Origin: Acanthornis magna
Taxonomy: Eukaryota; Chordata; Aves; Passeriformes; Acanthizidae
Direction: 5' to 3'
Assembly: GCA_036785705.1 (NCBI GenBank)
Contig: JAWUZG010000297.1
Coordinates: forward strand, 248,001 to 312,000
DNA length: 64,000 nucleotides
Positions 22,801 through 36,400 of the stretch are shown in pieces. Position 1 is the stretch's first letter, and each line of letters begins with the position of its first letter. The notes below the pieces were generated by a model. That model did not search any database. It saw nothing but the letters and a program-made list of their open reading frames with translations, and was not told the DNA's origin. Both the position numbers and the translations under genes were made by a program.

Positions 22801-25800
22801 TCCCCCTCAACAAAATACCAGAAATTAATGTAAAATACTTGTTTACCTGCACTTAGAAGTATTTTATAAACACCTGTGAAGAAACTAACCAGAATGTATG
22901 TGTTCTGGTCACCAGTTAATGCATTTCTATGTTCCCACAGACTTGCTATAACCCAAGTTGCAGTCATGAGTAACCCTGCCTTTTGGAGAAATTAATTTAG
23001 AACCCCCTTATTTTGATATTTTTATTACAGTGGGACCTGTCAGCTTAGATGCTTTGTTGTGCTTAACTGCTGATGGTGGCAACTTAGGCTTTAAACAACT
23101 TTGAAACCACTTGTGCTTGATCTGGAACTTAGTGAAGCAGATGGAAAGTCTGCAAGATGAAAATGGTGTATTGAGAACAGTAAGTCAGCAGGTCTTTGCA
23201 GAGATAGGCTGGTAGTGGGTCAGTGTGGGGAAAGTTAAAGAGACTCCAGGGACTGCTCTGCCTGAAATCTTCTAAAGATCCCAAGCTATAGAACAAGCTT
23301 CAACTTGGAGGAAGTTTGGATTTGCCTTTAAGTTTTGCAACACAAGCTTTTCTTTAATTTTTTATACTACTTTGTTGTACTAAGCACATGAGATAAAGCG
23401 AGATGCTTGCAGCTGGATATGATTAGCATATATTTATGCTGCTAATTGAACATTATGCAAATTGTATTCTCTCCTGGTTAGCTCATTGAGCACTGGATAT
23501 GAGGTTTCTCTCAGCAGAGTGTGAGTCCTTCTTCTGTAATTGTTTCATACTTGCAGAAATTAAAATTGCTCTGTCTTGTCACACTTTTTACCATGTTTCT
23601 TTTAATATTGTAATTATATGGAAGTTTCTAAATGAGAAACACAACCCCAACTGGCAATTATTTGAAAAAAATATTTTGTGAAAGGTTCAGATTTATTGCC
23701 TCCCCGCAAAGGCTCAGGGACTTTGATTTTTGGGCCAGTCAGACTTGCAAGAATTTTTTTTGTTTACAATGAGCTGAAGATGGTGGGGGGGCTTATTTTG
23801 ATCTTTTATGTGTGTAAATCAAGAAAACTTTGAAGTTTGTGTGGGGTTAAAACCAGTGCGACTCTGATGAGATTCAGACTGCTGTTGTTTCTGTAAGAGA
23901 TGTGTGGGGAGCTTATGCTTGTGGTGCTGCTGGACCTGTGACCTGAGCAGCCGTGGCTGGAGCCAGAGCCACCTCCTGCAGATCCCTGCACCTCCCTTGC
24001 TGCCAAAATGCCTTTTCCTCTTCAGCATGTGATTATGTGCACATCCACTTACCAAATGCCTAAAAGGAGCTGAAACAGCTGCTGAAGCACTGCTGACGTT
24101 TTCCTTTCCTTCTATTCTAAATGGACAAACAGTGACTTTAGTGCAGTGTCTTGCTATGAATTACTGGGGCCATGAAAGCTCCCATTACAGCCCTTCTCAC
24201 AACTCAACCAGCACAATGGGCAAAATCACAGATTTCCCTGATGGATTGCACAGCTCTGCACTCACACAAAGTCTGCGGATCTAAGGGATGGCAGTGCTTT
24301 GCAGGGGTAAAAAAACCACTTTTCAGTTGTTAGCACAAAACAAAATATCAATCCCTTCTATTTAATAGAAAAAAGCCTGGGAGAAAATGGCCCCATGCTG
24401 AGCCCAGCTGTGATTTTGGTGGTGGGGGAGTGCAGGAGGGCAGGCACTGTTTTTCTGCCAAGACCTTGACTGCGGGAGTTGCTCCATCTTCCCAGCTTTT
24501 GTTGGTCAGAAATGAAGACCAGCAGGGGATTGTGTGAAGCCTACAGGGCCATGCTGTGGGGGCTTTCTCAGCTAGAGATGTTTTTGTTGGGAGTGGTTTT
24601 ACTTCAGTTAATGTATTTGAGCAGACTTGTTAGTGCTGTTTCGTCAACAGGTGGCACCCAAACATAGTCTGTACACGGTTTTCTTGGTTGGGAGAGCTGG
24701 TTTTTTATGCTTCAGTGACAGTGTGGCCATAGTGGTTCACTTTGTGTGATCAGCTTATGGAGGGAGGACCCACAACCATGAGGAATGCTGGCATGTGGCC
24801 TTTGGTTTTGAGTAACATCCTCATGGTCAAATGCAGCCATAATAAACAATCCAGTGTGAGTGTCTTCACCCATGGCAGGGGTTCTGATGTGTAACTGTAA
24901 ACACTGGGAACATCCCTGCTCTCAGGAGGAATTTAGGAGATGTACCTCCGCTGCTGCCATTGCTTTTAAGGTACTGTAGGTTTGCCTGGTTGTAGCATCT
25001 TCCTTTTTCAACCAGATTCAATTGGATCAGGCCAGTTTCCTTGACTTGAATGTATTATTCCTATGCTTTCTATATTAATGAAATTAATTGAATGTAGTGT
25101 CAACAGTGGCATTTTTGTCTCTGTGTGTGAGGCAAACAGCTGTGAAGTCGGTCAGACTTCGCGTGTCCTGTGAGCAAGTGTGACATAACTGGGAGGCAAC
25201 AGTTGTGGACAGAGTCCACTGTTTAGTGAAGCACTCTAGAACCCTGAGAGATGAAAGGCAGTGCATAAATGTGAAATATTATAATTAGTGAGCAGGATCA
25301 TTGCCAAAAACCTCTTATTGTTCTCATTTGCAGGAATGTGTGCTGCTCTCTTAATTTAAAAAGTAATTCAGATAGCTTAAGAAGGTTTATTGGCTCAGTG
25401 AGGGAGAACCTTAGCTAAGAGGGATGTTAGAAGCACCTTTTTTCATTCTTATTAAAAAAGCTCAAATATGGGGGAAAAATTGTCTTGTAACGGCCAGGTG
25501 GCCTTACAAGGTTTTTTCCTATGTTTACTGAGTCCACTTTGCTAAATCCACCTTTGTGGTGTGGTGTGCTCTCATGCAAAGATCCCCCAACAAAGTTGAA
25601 ATGCTCAAATATTTTTAAGATCATTGTTTTTATGAGACATTTATGGTTTTATGTTTTCAAAGCTAGGGTCTGTGCAGCTAGCTGACAATATAAAACGGAA
25701 GTAGTTCAACCCTTGCAGGGAAGCAGGAGTGAGCTGTGTATGCTAAAGTTAACCCAAAGTATGAAAATGTCATGAGATGTGCATAAGAGATGTAGACTGA

Positions 25801-26853
25801 AATAACTTCCCCCAAATCTTGGGTTAATTTAGTTTTTAGTTGGGGCTTATTTTGTAATTTTGTAGTGGTTTTTGATCTGTTAATGCTGATGAACTCTTTG
25901 ACGTTTCTGACTTTTACTTTGTTTTACTTTCTAGAAGTTAAGATGTTAGAAAAAAATGCATGTCTTTGGGACAAAGACAAAATCAAGAGCCTAATATCAT
26001 TGTAGGAGTATTTCTAACGTCCCTATTTTTGTATATCACCATCTGCAATGTGTGTTTGGCTTGAAAACCTGACTCAAGGACACTGTCTGCTCCTGACCTC
26101 TCCTCTTTGTCCAGAAAGAAAGGCGACAAAGCAGATATCTTACCAATCCTTATTCAGAGGCTGCACTTCTTGGGCTTTAAAGGAAGGTGAGGTAGGTGTC
26201 CCTCTTGTCCTACCATTCCAGCACCATAGTTTATCCGAGGATGAGCAGTTTGCTAAATTTTTGGTAGCTTCAGCTTATATAATTACCTGTAGCCAAATTC
26301 TGGTCATAATTAATGTACTATAGAGATATTTGGCCATCGACCTGGGAAGGATAATAAGGCTGTAGAGGCAGCACTTTTACAGGTTGCATTATTTTTCTAT
26401 CTTTAGTACTAAATGGGCAAGGTAAAATGTGTTGAATTCTCCTTGCATGTAAACAGCTAAGTCTAATTTCCAGGTTTTAGCTTCTCTTTTGTAGAGGTTA
26501 GACCAAAACAGGAAGCAGGAGGGAAAAAAAGAGAATAAAATGGCATGCATCTTTTTTCAATGTTTTCTAAACTATACCAAGGTCAGCAGGCCAGAACAGT
26601 TGGTATTACTGTACCTTTCCTGGCATTATTAAATGTTTTGCATCCTGTTCATATACCATCTGTTTAGTTGTTCAGTGATATAATGACCAAAATGAAAAGC
26701 AAAGACAATTGCACTGGCATTGTATAAAATAGACTGCTGGAAATTCAGAGCACTTCCTTGCCTACTTTGAGTAAGATCCCTTGTTTATTCTGGTAAATGA
26801 CTCACTTGGGCAGTTACTGCCAGCATTTTGGAAGATTGCATGCCCAGCATTTT

Positions 26854-26877
26854 TACATGCTGAATGTTCAGCATGTA
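26854..26877. repeat. 10-bp inverted repeat in a CAGCAT-rich patch
   Basis: TACATGCTGA (26854-26863) and TCAGCATGTA (26868-26877) are exact reverse complements around ATGT. CAGCAT occurs four times within about 70 bases (26821-26890). It is a possible short hairpin or half-site cluster of no known class. Confidence 0.7.
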
Positions 26878-27334
26878 TATACAGCATGTTATATAGTTGA
26901 AACTGGCACACACAAGGACCAGATTTTCAAAGGTCCTTGGATTTCACACAGGTTTTGCACTAAGGCTGCATTCCCAAAAAACTGAATATCAACAAGAACT
27001 CATATTTTGAAAAGCCTGACAGCTTAGAAAGAATTGTTTTGTTGCCTAAAATAAAATGAAGCAAGAGTTTGCTTCCTGGCAGTGTCTGCAGAGGATGGGA
27101 AAATTCTGGCCAGGGAGAGTAGTAACAGATAACTGTTGCTCTTGGTTGCTCCTTTGAAGTGTGAGCACTCTGAGAAAGCCTAACACTTTTCAGGAGCGAC
27201 GCCCTCCCAAAGTGAGCTCTTACACCTAGACTGGAGGAAATCTGGCATATATGGAAAAAAGAAGGCAAACCCCACACTTTTAAGGCTGTGGAAAATAATA
27301 CGTATTCTTTGTATTGTTTAACCAAATACAGAGA

Positions 27335-27400
27335 TTGTTGTCCAGAGAGCTGGTGGATGCCCAGCTTGGACACGTTCAAGGTTAGGTTGGACGAGGCTCA
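27335..27400 (+). mobile_element. CR1 LINE fragment, near the 3' end
   Basis: The text CCAGAGAGCTGGTGGATGCC, then ACGTTCAAGGTTAGGTTGGA, matches the stretch just before the 3' terminus of CR1. Similarity stops at about 27,400 with no terminal octamer. The next CR1 piece, starting near 27,650, covers sequence that lies upstream in the element, so these are two separate copies. Confidence 0.65.
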
Positions 27401-27649
27401 CCCCAAATGTTGTGGGTGTGGAATGGCAGCACCTTTTCATTCCATATGATCTTTGGGTGTGTTCCCCTGTACACTGATTGTATAAGGACAAGCCGGGGTA
27501 GAACGCTCTGAACAACACAACTCTTAATCAGCTATCAGTTCTCACTTTTCCCACACACAAACTGTTTGATTGGCCTTTACACTGAGAAATTTCCACAAAA
27601 GGGAAGGCAATAGAGCCTTTATTTCAGACTCAAGTTCTGCAGTACCTCA

Positions 27650-28314
27650 TGTGAACAGGCTGAGAGCAGCCCTGGGGAGAAGGACTTGGGGGTGCTGGTG
27701 GATGTGAGGCTGGACATGAGCCAGCCAAGAAAATCAAAAATACCCTGAGCTGCATCAAAGAGAGAGTGGCCAGTGGGGTGAGGGAGGGGATGCTGCCCCT
27801 CTCCTTTGGTGAGACCCCAGCTGGGGTGCTGCATCCAGCTCTGGGGTTCTGAGCACAGCAAGGACTTGGACCTGTTGGAGTGAGTCCAAAGAGCACCACA
27901 GAGATGATCAGAGGGATGGAGCACTTCTGTGAAGAAAGACAAAGAGAATTGGGATTGTTCAGCCTGGGGAAGAGGTGGCCTTGGGGAGATCTTGTTGCAG
28001 CCTTCCAAGACCTAAAGGGAGCCTAAGAAATACAAAGAAGGACTTTTTCCAAGGGGAAATGTCTTTAAACTGAAAGAGAGTAGATTTTGATTAGATATGA
28101 GGAAGAAATTCTCTACTGGGAGGATGGTGAGGCACTGGAACAGTTTTCCCAGAAAAGGTGTGTATGTCCCATCCCTGAAAGTGTAAAAGTCCAGGTTAAG
28201 TGAGGGTTTGAACAACCTGGTCTAGTGGAAAGTGTCCCTGCTCATGTCAAGGTGGTTGGAATTAAATGATCTTTAAGGTCTCTTCCAACCAAGCCATTCT
28301 ATGATTCTGTGATT
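27650..28314 (+). mobile_element. CR1 LINE, 5'-truncated, 3' end intact
   Basis: This is the clearest CR1 in the window. It begins in the C-terminal part of the reverse-transcriptase frame, where the plus strand reads DLGVLVDVRLDMS, a block typical of CR1 ORF2. It continues through GGATGCTGCCCCTCTCC and TTGTTCAGCCTGGGGAAGAG to the 3' untranslated part. It closes with TCTTCCAACCAAGCCATTCT and the tandem octamers ATTCTATG/ATTCTGTG (28296-28311). Stops and small indels break the frame, so it is inactive. Severe 5' truncation is normal for CR1. No target-site duplication is obvious, also normal for this family. Confidence 0.9.
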
Positions 28315-30306
28315 TAAGATAATAAATGGTAAAATTTCTGTAATTAAAAAAATAAGGTTTCCTTTCTGATAATGACAATTACATGAAATCTATAAACAAA
28401 AATTACAATGTATTTAAAGTGGTTTTGTGTTTGTGTGGACGAGTCAAGGGTAACTTCTGAACGAGTTTTAATAAAGGTAAGTGCATGCTGGAGGTACTAT
28501 AAAAATCCCAGTTTGCTGATGAAACTGATAAATTATGAAAATTGATGCCAATAATTTATTTTTCTGTTGATACTGAGATTAGCACTTGCAGACAGAGAGT
28601 TAAAGTTCATCATTTAAGAGTGCCAGAGGCACTGCTGGGCTATGTTTACAAGCCTTTTAATGACTCTGGTAGGTGATGCCACATGAATATTCGTTTTAAT
28701 GGCATATATTGGTAGGCGAAAAATTGCGACTTGCACGATATAGCCGTCTCTTAAAAATTAAATGAACATATGGTAAATGATAGGCATTTTAAAGAAGCTC
28801 CAAATAGTTTCATTACAGTTAGCTGGCAGTGATGGAATTGAAGAGTAATAAGGAGGGAAAGAAAAGCTTTCCTTCTGTGTGCAGACTGAAACTGTGATTA
28901 CACTGGTATCTCATGTACAGGATAAGTGGGAAGGGAGGGCTCATACCATGTGAAATTGCTGACAAATGTTAAAATCAGTCCTGTATCATGTGCAGAGGCT
29001 TTAATCATGCTGCTGACTGCATCTCTTTTTGTGAAAGGGGACACGTCTTGCCTTTGAGGACATTTACCTGGCTGGAAAAGCCTTGTTTCCAATTGTTATG
29101 CAGAGCCGCGTGTCATCCCATTGCCGCAGACTGTGAGCTCGTGATAAGAGCTAATTGACTCGCAATTCCTTATTTGCATCGCATTTTTGATTCCTGGAAA
29201 TCAATGAGCAACCTGAAAGTCATGACATTGTAGAGGTCAGTGTGTGCACACACACGCCAGCAACCACAGAATTTGATTAGCTGAAATGGTGACAGGGTTT
29301 TTGTACATTTTTTTAGCTTTGATATGAAAAAGAGTTGGACAAGGTAGGTCTGGCTGAGAAGTGTTTGCTTATCATCTTTTTTTCTCTCTCATAAAACTGC
29401 CGGCAGTCTACTCAGGTGCCTTTAAAGTTTGTACTGCTGACAGCAGTTGGAGTTTCTGGGGAAGTGCTATGATGCTGAGGAAGCAAGTTTAATAATTTCT
29501 GACGTTGATCCTATGCTGGTTAAAGAATGTAGGATTTTCAGGACAAGCCTGAGAAAAGATAGGCCACTGAGGAAGATGCTCTACTACTAAAAACATGTGC
29601 TGAAAGCCTGAGGAGTAACTTTTTGTTCCTCCGGAACAGCAACTGTTGTTTCATGCTAAGCAGGAGTTCTGATGGCAATTCATATAGATTTTCAGGTTCT
29701 GCAAAGCCATATGAGGTATTTTGCATGAGTAATGATCACTCCGAAAAAGAGCCTTTCTGCAGTAAGCTTAAAATCTAGGAGTGTGAATCAAATATAATGC
29801 GCTGTACATACATCATCATAAGTGGTCTTGATACCCCAGAAAAAGTTTCTCTACACCGATCATTTTCATTAACAAGTTGCATGTGAGAAAGGTCAGTAAT
29901 CCTTGTTCACACAGTGTCTCTAAATTGTCTATTAAAGTGCCTGTTAACAGTGACATCTTTTTTGAGAGGGAAAAGCCACTTGTTTATGTATTTTGTCACT
30001 AATATGCTGAATGAAGTATTGAACTGAATGGAATGAGGTGGTGTCAGGGGCCAATGATGAAAGAAAAAGAATTGACAAAAGAGAAGGAAATGATACAGAG
30101 AATATGGAAATAAGCAGAAAGCAGAAATCTGTGTGGAAATGGAAAAGTGATCAATATATCTACAATTAATTCAGGCTAGGTGACACTGGGAAAAGGAGGC
30201 TTCAGAAATCTGCTACTGCGTTTTTGTTTCTGATTTCTTTAAACACGTGTAGTAGAAGAAAAATATTGCCAAATACAGGAAAGGCTGAAAAGAAAGTAAA
30301 TCAAGG
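28315..30306. other. unique sequence with two CpG-retaining AT-rich segments
   Basis: No gene or transposon is seen. Two segments stand out. 28,680-28,760 is AT-rich yet has five CpGs in 55 bp. 29,103-29,185 has six CpGs in 75 bp together with ATTTGCAT (29172-29179) and TAATTG homeodomain-like text. In a CpG-depleted genome this suggests constraint or lack of germline methylation, as in developmental enhancers. That reading is inference only. Confidence 0.5.
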
Positions 30307-30452
30307 GGAAGGAAGGAATGGTGCGGAAGGAAGGAAGGAAGGAATGGTGCGGAAGGAAGGAAGGAAGGAATGGTGCGGAAGGAAGGAATGGTGCGGAAGG
30401 AAGGAAGGAAGGAAGGAAGGAAGGAAGGAATGGTGCGGAAGGAAGGAAGGAA
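30307..30452. repeat. GGAA microsatellite with regular TGGTGC interruptions
   Basis: Twenty-nine GGAA tetramers occur in six blocks of 3, 5, 5, 3, 9 and 4 units, separated by five identical TGGTGC hexamers (30319, 30345, 30371, 30389, 30431). There are no other interruptions. The overlapping open frames on both strands, rich in Gly-Arg-Lys-Glu or in Leu-Pro-Ser, are artefacts of the repeat. GGAA is the core ETS-factor motif, so the array offers many tandem ETS sites. Confidence 0.97.
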
Positions 30453-33400
30453 TTATTCTCTGGAAGTGGGTACATCTGTGTCTTGAACAACAAAAATCAT
30501 GCTCTTTCTGACTCCACTTCCTTGACACCTGCAAGCAAATGAAATATGTGCTAAAATGTCCAGTTATATGAAAATTGGTTTGGAAAGGGCAGCTAGAGTA
30601 AAATCTAAAATGAAGGCAGGAAAATAACAGAAATCATAAATAACAGGAAGTCATGACAGGGGTATAATCTTTTCCAGCCTTAATGATTTTATTATTTTAT
30701 GAGATGTGGTAATATTATGTAAAAATAAGGCTCTCTGTAGAGTTGCCCAAAATAATATCTAGTAATCATTTGAGACATCCTATGTGGAATGGGTTGGTAA
30801 GTTGCAGACCTTACAGTGGTGCTGTAGCCTCGGGAGTGCTGGATTTCAGGGCGAATAAGCACAGGCAAAGCACATTGCATGCCTGTGGGCAGTAGAAACA
30901 AATGCTTCTTAGAGGTCACAAAGCCTCACAAAGAATCAATCTGTAGATACACATGTGCATGTGCCATGCATGTGCCAAGATACACTTTGTGATAGAACAC
31001 TGATAGTGCAGGGCAGTAATGAGGGGCAGCACTGTAGGATTTAATTTGTTATTATTTTATTTTACAACCAAGTTAAATGTAGATGCATACTTGAATTTCT
31101 TAGGACCTGGAAGATTCTTCAGCCTGTGAAACCACATGATGAGAAGGTGTTTTCCCTGCCAGGCAGGGCAGGTCTGGCTTCAGACATCTCAGAAGAACAT
31201 CCTGGTTTGGTCTCTTTGCTGCTTCTGTCTCCTTCTGCTCTGTCTTCTTCCACAATGCATAGTGTGTTATGCTATGTCCTGTTGAGGAGCTAAACCATGT
31301 CCATTTAACATGTGCCTGTTTGTCAAATGTTTTAATCTGTGAACCAAATACGTGGAATGTGCAGTTAGCTTGCAGGAGTAGGTAGTCATAGGGGTTTACA
31401 TGGGCTGATTGAGTGGGGTTTTCGCCTTAGTTTTGCGGATGCTGTTGTATCATACCATGCTGCTTGTTTTCCAAAATTAAGCAGTATTTTAAGAAAAGAA
31501 AGGAAAGAAGCTTCCAGAAGAGTTTGATTTAAAATTACTTCAAGAATCCTGAACTATTAGCCATTTCATATGGAGCAATGCTAATGTTGTGCAATATGCA
31601 TTAAAAGGGGAGGGGAAGAATGAAATGCTTTCAAACAAATGACTAATGTGCACATTAGGACAAGTCTTCTTGCATCTTAGGCATTTTCACTTCTTACATT
31701 GTTATGACTACAAGTTCTACATTTATTTACCACATAAAACTTTCATCTTTAGGGAATGAAAGATTTCCATATTAGCGCAGCAGAAATTTCCTCAAAACTG
31801 TTATGATTTTACTTACTAATTAGGAAAATATTTTTGATCCTATGGATTGAAGAGAGACCAGGAGGTTTTCCATCTAACTAACTAGCTGTTATGCAACATG
31901 TGTGTTAAAATATAAATAGTCTTTATATCTCTCTAGTAATTTATTTGATACACAAGTATGAGTGTTATTACCTCATGTGCATGTAACGAAGAGTGTCTCA
32001 TGTTTTCTTGAATTCTACGTCTGTGAAGCAGAGACACCTTTTTAGTAGAGCTACTGATTTTCATCAGCTATTCATAACAAAAATACAAACTGATTTTGTT
32101 TTTAATATGGAATAGTGATATTTCAGTTTATTTTTAAAATTTTTTAAAAATTAATTTTGAACAAACAAGATTTTCCCTGTTCTGAACAGTAAAAACCAAA
32201 ATCTGAAAGTCATTCAATAGAAGGCATTCTCACACTGGTAGGAATGCATGATAAAATGATGTTACAGAAGAGTTTGTAAGAAGATGTAAAATTATATGGA
32301 TAAGTAGAATATCATGGCAGCTAAGAGTACCAATTTATATTATAGATTCTCCTGTGTTGAAACAGTAGCACAAGTTATTTTCATTCATTGCAAAATGAAA
32401 AGCCCACTCCCTAAGACAGAAATTCTTTTAAAGTTGCTCTGTGTGTTAAAGAGAATGTTGCAGTAGTGACCCCCTGAGTGCCACATGGGTCATCCTGAGC
32501 TCTCCCAGGGGATGCCCAACTCCAGCATGAAAACAGAGTCCCTGTCTTTGCATGTGTTTAGCTGAAGAGCTTCACCACAAAGGCAAAGCTCTTCAGGTCA
32601 GTTCTGGTTGTTTTCAAGGCACTTGGAGAATCCTTCAGTCCCTGTTCTTACCTAGTGGCGCTGGGGAGAAAGAGAGGGAAGACACTGTCTTGGTGCTGCT
32701 CCCTTGCTCTTCACTTCTTCCGAGGCACTGCTGCTCAGCACTTTGCCCTGGTACCTCCAGAGGTCCTACTTACTGGTGAAGAGGGTCAGCAGTGCTATTT
32801 GCTGTAAGCTTCGCAGTATTTTTTTCTTTTTTTAAAATGAGTAAATAATGTATAGCATCACCACCAGTGTTGTTCTAGCTTTTGTTGATCTCTGTATCTG
32901 ATCTTCACCAGGCTGGGACATTTTGTGGGGAGGCAGAGAATGACACAAAAATGTTCTAGCAGTAGATGGTGAGCAAAGTCTGTAGCATGAAGCCATCTGT
33001 GGCTTCTCTCTTGTGGTGGCACGATAGATCTGTTAAGGAGACTTTTGGAGGACTAGGAAGCTAGAATGGATTTTAATGATTTATTTTCTTTGAAGTGAGG
33101 TACTTGGCATTTGATGGTTTATGCAATAATGAACAAAATTTTAATATGTTGCAGGTTGTTGTCTGACACTTTCCCAGGATAGATTGCATGTCAGGCCTTT
33201 TATACTGTAAATATTTAGGAATAGCAGTGTTTGAAAATAGAGACTTGGCTATTCTGCTAGCTTCACAGAAGTTTTCTTGCTTAAAGCAAGCATATCAAAG
33301 GATGACAATTAGTGCAACAGAAAAGAGAGTAAATATTTCAGTGTTAGGTGTTTGAGTACTATTGTTTTGTGTTGGTCTTCTTTGAAAAAAACTTCATTTG

Positions 33401-36400
33401 GTGAAACTGGAGGACAAAGTGCAGTGGGCAGTGAGTTGAGTGCTTTGCAGGGTACATCACTCAGAAGGAAGAGGGCACCTGGGCTGCCTCACAAAGCTGG
33501 AGGAGACAGGTGCTGACTTGACCTTTGGTGATTCCTTCTTAGTGTTCTTGGGTTGTTTTTGGTTTTCCGGGTGTGCTGCCAGGAAGACTCGAGAATGGAC
33601 TTTGCACTGTCTCCATAAGAGAAACACTGTGCCTCTCCCACCTCTCAGTGACATTGTACTACCTCATTTTTAGCAGCTTACTAAAGCAGAGGTTTAGCCT
33701 CATCCTGGCATGCCAAAGATCCCTTCTACTCTGTGATGTCTGTAAGAGACAGAGTTGGTCAAACACTGTGTGACCGAAACAAAGTTCTTGTGCTGCAACA
33801 ACAGAGTGAGTCAAAATCTGCGTGTGGAAACTGTAATTCTCTCCCTTCCACTGGAGAGGTCATGTGGTTTTGAAGGTGCCTGCTCAGAAACCAATGTGAC
33901 AGGTCCAAACCTAGTAAACCAGTGATGGTCTTTTTCACAAGATGTTTGCAATTTGGGGTAATTTTTTGTTACATGTTTTTCTAATCAGGCTTTACAAACA
34001 AAAGAATTTGAATTTACAAGCCTTTATTCTTTCATTCAATCCTCTTAATTTAAGTTGATTTTGACCTATTCCAACTCTATTAATGATAAAATTGAAGAGG
34101 TGTTTTTGGCTACTGTTCATAAATATACAATGATCTACAGTGTTTTTTACTGAATAGAATTTGAATTTAAAATACCTAAAAGATTAGTATTGGAGTCACG
34201 TAATCTTATCTCAAATATCCCTTTCTTTAGTATGGGAGCTGGTTTCAACTTTTCTAATACTTAACCCTTTTGCCTTGTAAATAATGCATATGCACTATGT
34301 GACTATTAAGAATTTAGTCTATTGTCTCCTATTTTTCTAATTTATATGGTCTCCCTGATATGAAATGAAGAAGATTCTGGGCATATTCCCCCAGGACAGG
34401 AAAACTGCTAGTAGAATTCAATACTCTCTCCTACAGAAATTTGAATATATTTCGAATGCATTAAAATTGATCTTAAAAGGCAGCATTCTTTGTGGAAAGG
34501 TATCACTGTGCATTTGCAACAAGTTAAAAAAGTATTATTTATGTTCTAGAAGTTTGCTGTTAGCTTTCAACAGTCTTAAAACTCAGAAAATTACTTTCAG
34601 AAGTCATTCTGCAGTGTATTAGGATATCAATATAGCTCAGGTTTTACTTGTTGCAAATGTGATTCTTGATATCACTTTGCAAGCAAATGCACTGTGCCCA
34701 GGGCTACAGCATCCACTGAAAAATGCCTTCCTGGAGACTGCAAGGACACAGATGCAGTCTGGGCTGATTTCCAAGCTACTATGTCTGAAAATTCACCACA
34801 TCACCTCTGCCAGCTCCTCTGTTTTTTGAAGGGATGAACTGAGGGGCACTGGGCATCCCACAATTGTGTATGGTGTTTCGTAGGTAGTTTTTTCAAAAGT
34901 GTAAAATTTTTGAAGTAAGGAAATCCTCCCTTGAGGCTCAGGCTGGCATACCATTTATGTACAAGTAAATAATGTGCAGCCTTTCAAAGGCAACACAAAT
35001 CGTGAGTAAAAAAATTACCTATCTGTGTGAAGATTGATAGAGTAGGCATCGAATTTTGTTCTGTAAAAATGCCAATAAAGATGGAAGGTGAGTCAAGCTG
35101 CTTTATACACCACCCCAAAAAAAAACCAAAACAGTTAAATAGACCTAAATGAAACCCTAAACTGCTCTAGGTGTATTAATATAAAATGGTAAAGTCATAC
35201 AAATGGAGCAACATATCTGAGACAAGACTGTGTATAATAGTAGTTTCCTGAATAAAATAGCAATAATGCCAGATTCTTATAGACCGTTATTCACAATCTA
35301 GAAGATAACTTTCTAAATATTTTTAGTTTACAGCATATAAATAAATCAAAGAGTAAAATAATTGTATGCCAGACCATATGCTATCAAAGTATTTTACTGT
35401 GTAAGGGGCCTTAGAGATCCTGTATCACTTAATCATTTCATAAATATAGGTTTTCATTGAATATGAAATGTATGCACAGTAAAGGTGAGTAATATGAATA
35501 GTACCAAAGTGACACATCCTGCAGTAGTAAATAATCCAGATAACTAAATTGATATACTCAGGGATACTTAACTGGCACATTTTGAGTTGTATTGAACAGT
35601 TACATGTATGGCAGTGTAGTATATCTCTTATTAGAGGTGGACTTTGACTCTGTTTCCACCAGTTACAATTTATTAAGTTGAAGAGTGACTACTTTTAAAC
35701 TCAGCTAATTAATTATTAGCTTAATACTTGGCAGTGTTGTTATTTTGCAACAGGCTCTAAATCCAAGTTATTTATGATGGTAGTTCAGGCACTGCAAGGG
35801 ATCAGTTTTCATGAGCTCTGAGTTACTGGGGTTTGTGGATCAGCACACACTCAGTCATGTACTCAGTAAGAAGAAAGGAAAGCGGAGCAGAGATGAGGAA
35901 ATAATTGTGAAAGAATGTGGCTCCCACCATGGTGCAATGGCAGCAGGAATTGTATCAGGCACACAAAATTAGCATCTTCATTTTTAGAGGCAAAATCCTA
36001 TTTTACAATCACAATTACTTTCAGCAGGGGCGTGAATGTGCATGAATTTATGGTTGGATCAGGAGTCCCACATGCCATGCAATCCTAGGCTCTTTAATTG
36101 GGACTTGCACAGAGAAATCGGAGCATCTGTGCTAAATTTTACTGACATTATGCTATCAGGAAACCCAGGCATCTGATTTAGTGCCATAACTTTAGGAACT
36201 GAACCCCTCCTTCCTATATATAGCCAAAAATCTGAACAGACAATCTACACATACGGTGCCACATCTTGATTCTGCCTTAATTTAATGAAATGGTGCATTT
36301 AGAATTAAGTGATGGCAGAGTTTGGCCCATCATTTAGCCAGTGTTGTTATGAGTAATGGAAGGTGGCAATTAAAAGCCTGTCCTGCAGGGGAATTTTGGG

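Larger units (their letters stand above)
15590..27330. other. unique non-coding sequence
   Basis: About 11.7 kb without a recognised gene or clear transposon. Landmarks inside are an AAT microsatellite (17361-17383), an X-box-like palindrome (17482-17494), a microexon candidate (19845-19851), a 10-bp palindrome ATTTGCAAAT (22516-22525), an octamer ATGCAAAT (23455-23462) in an AT-rich segment, and a 10-bp inverted repeat at 26854-26877. All open frames are short and look like chance. Confidence 0.6.

Noticed and set aside
30224..30542. Lys/Arg/Glu/Gly and Leu/Pro/Ser repeat proteins on both strands
   Set aside because: They are direct translations of the GGAA microsatellite and not genes.
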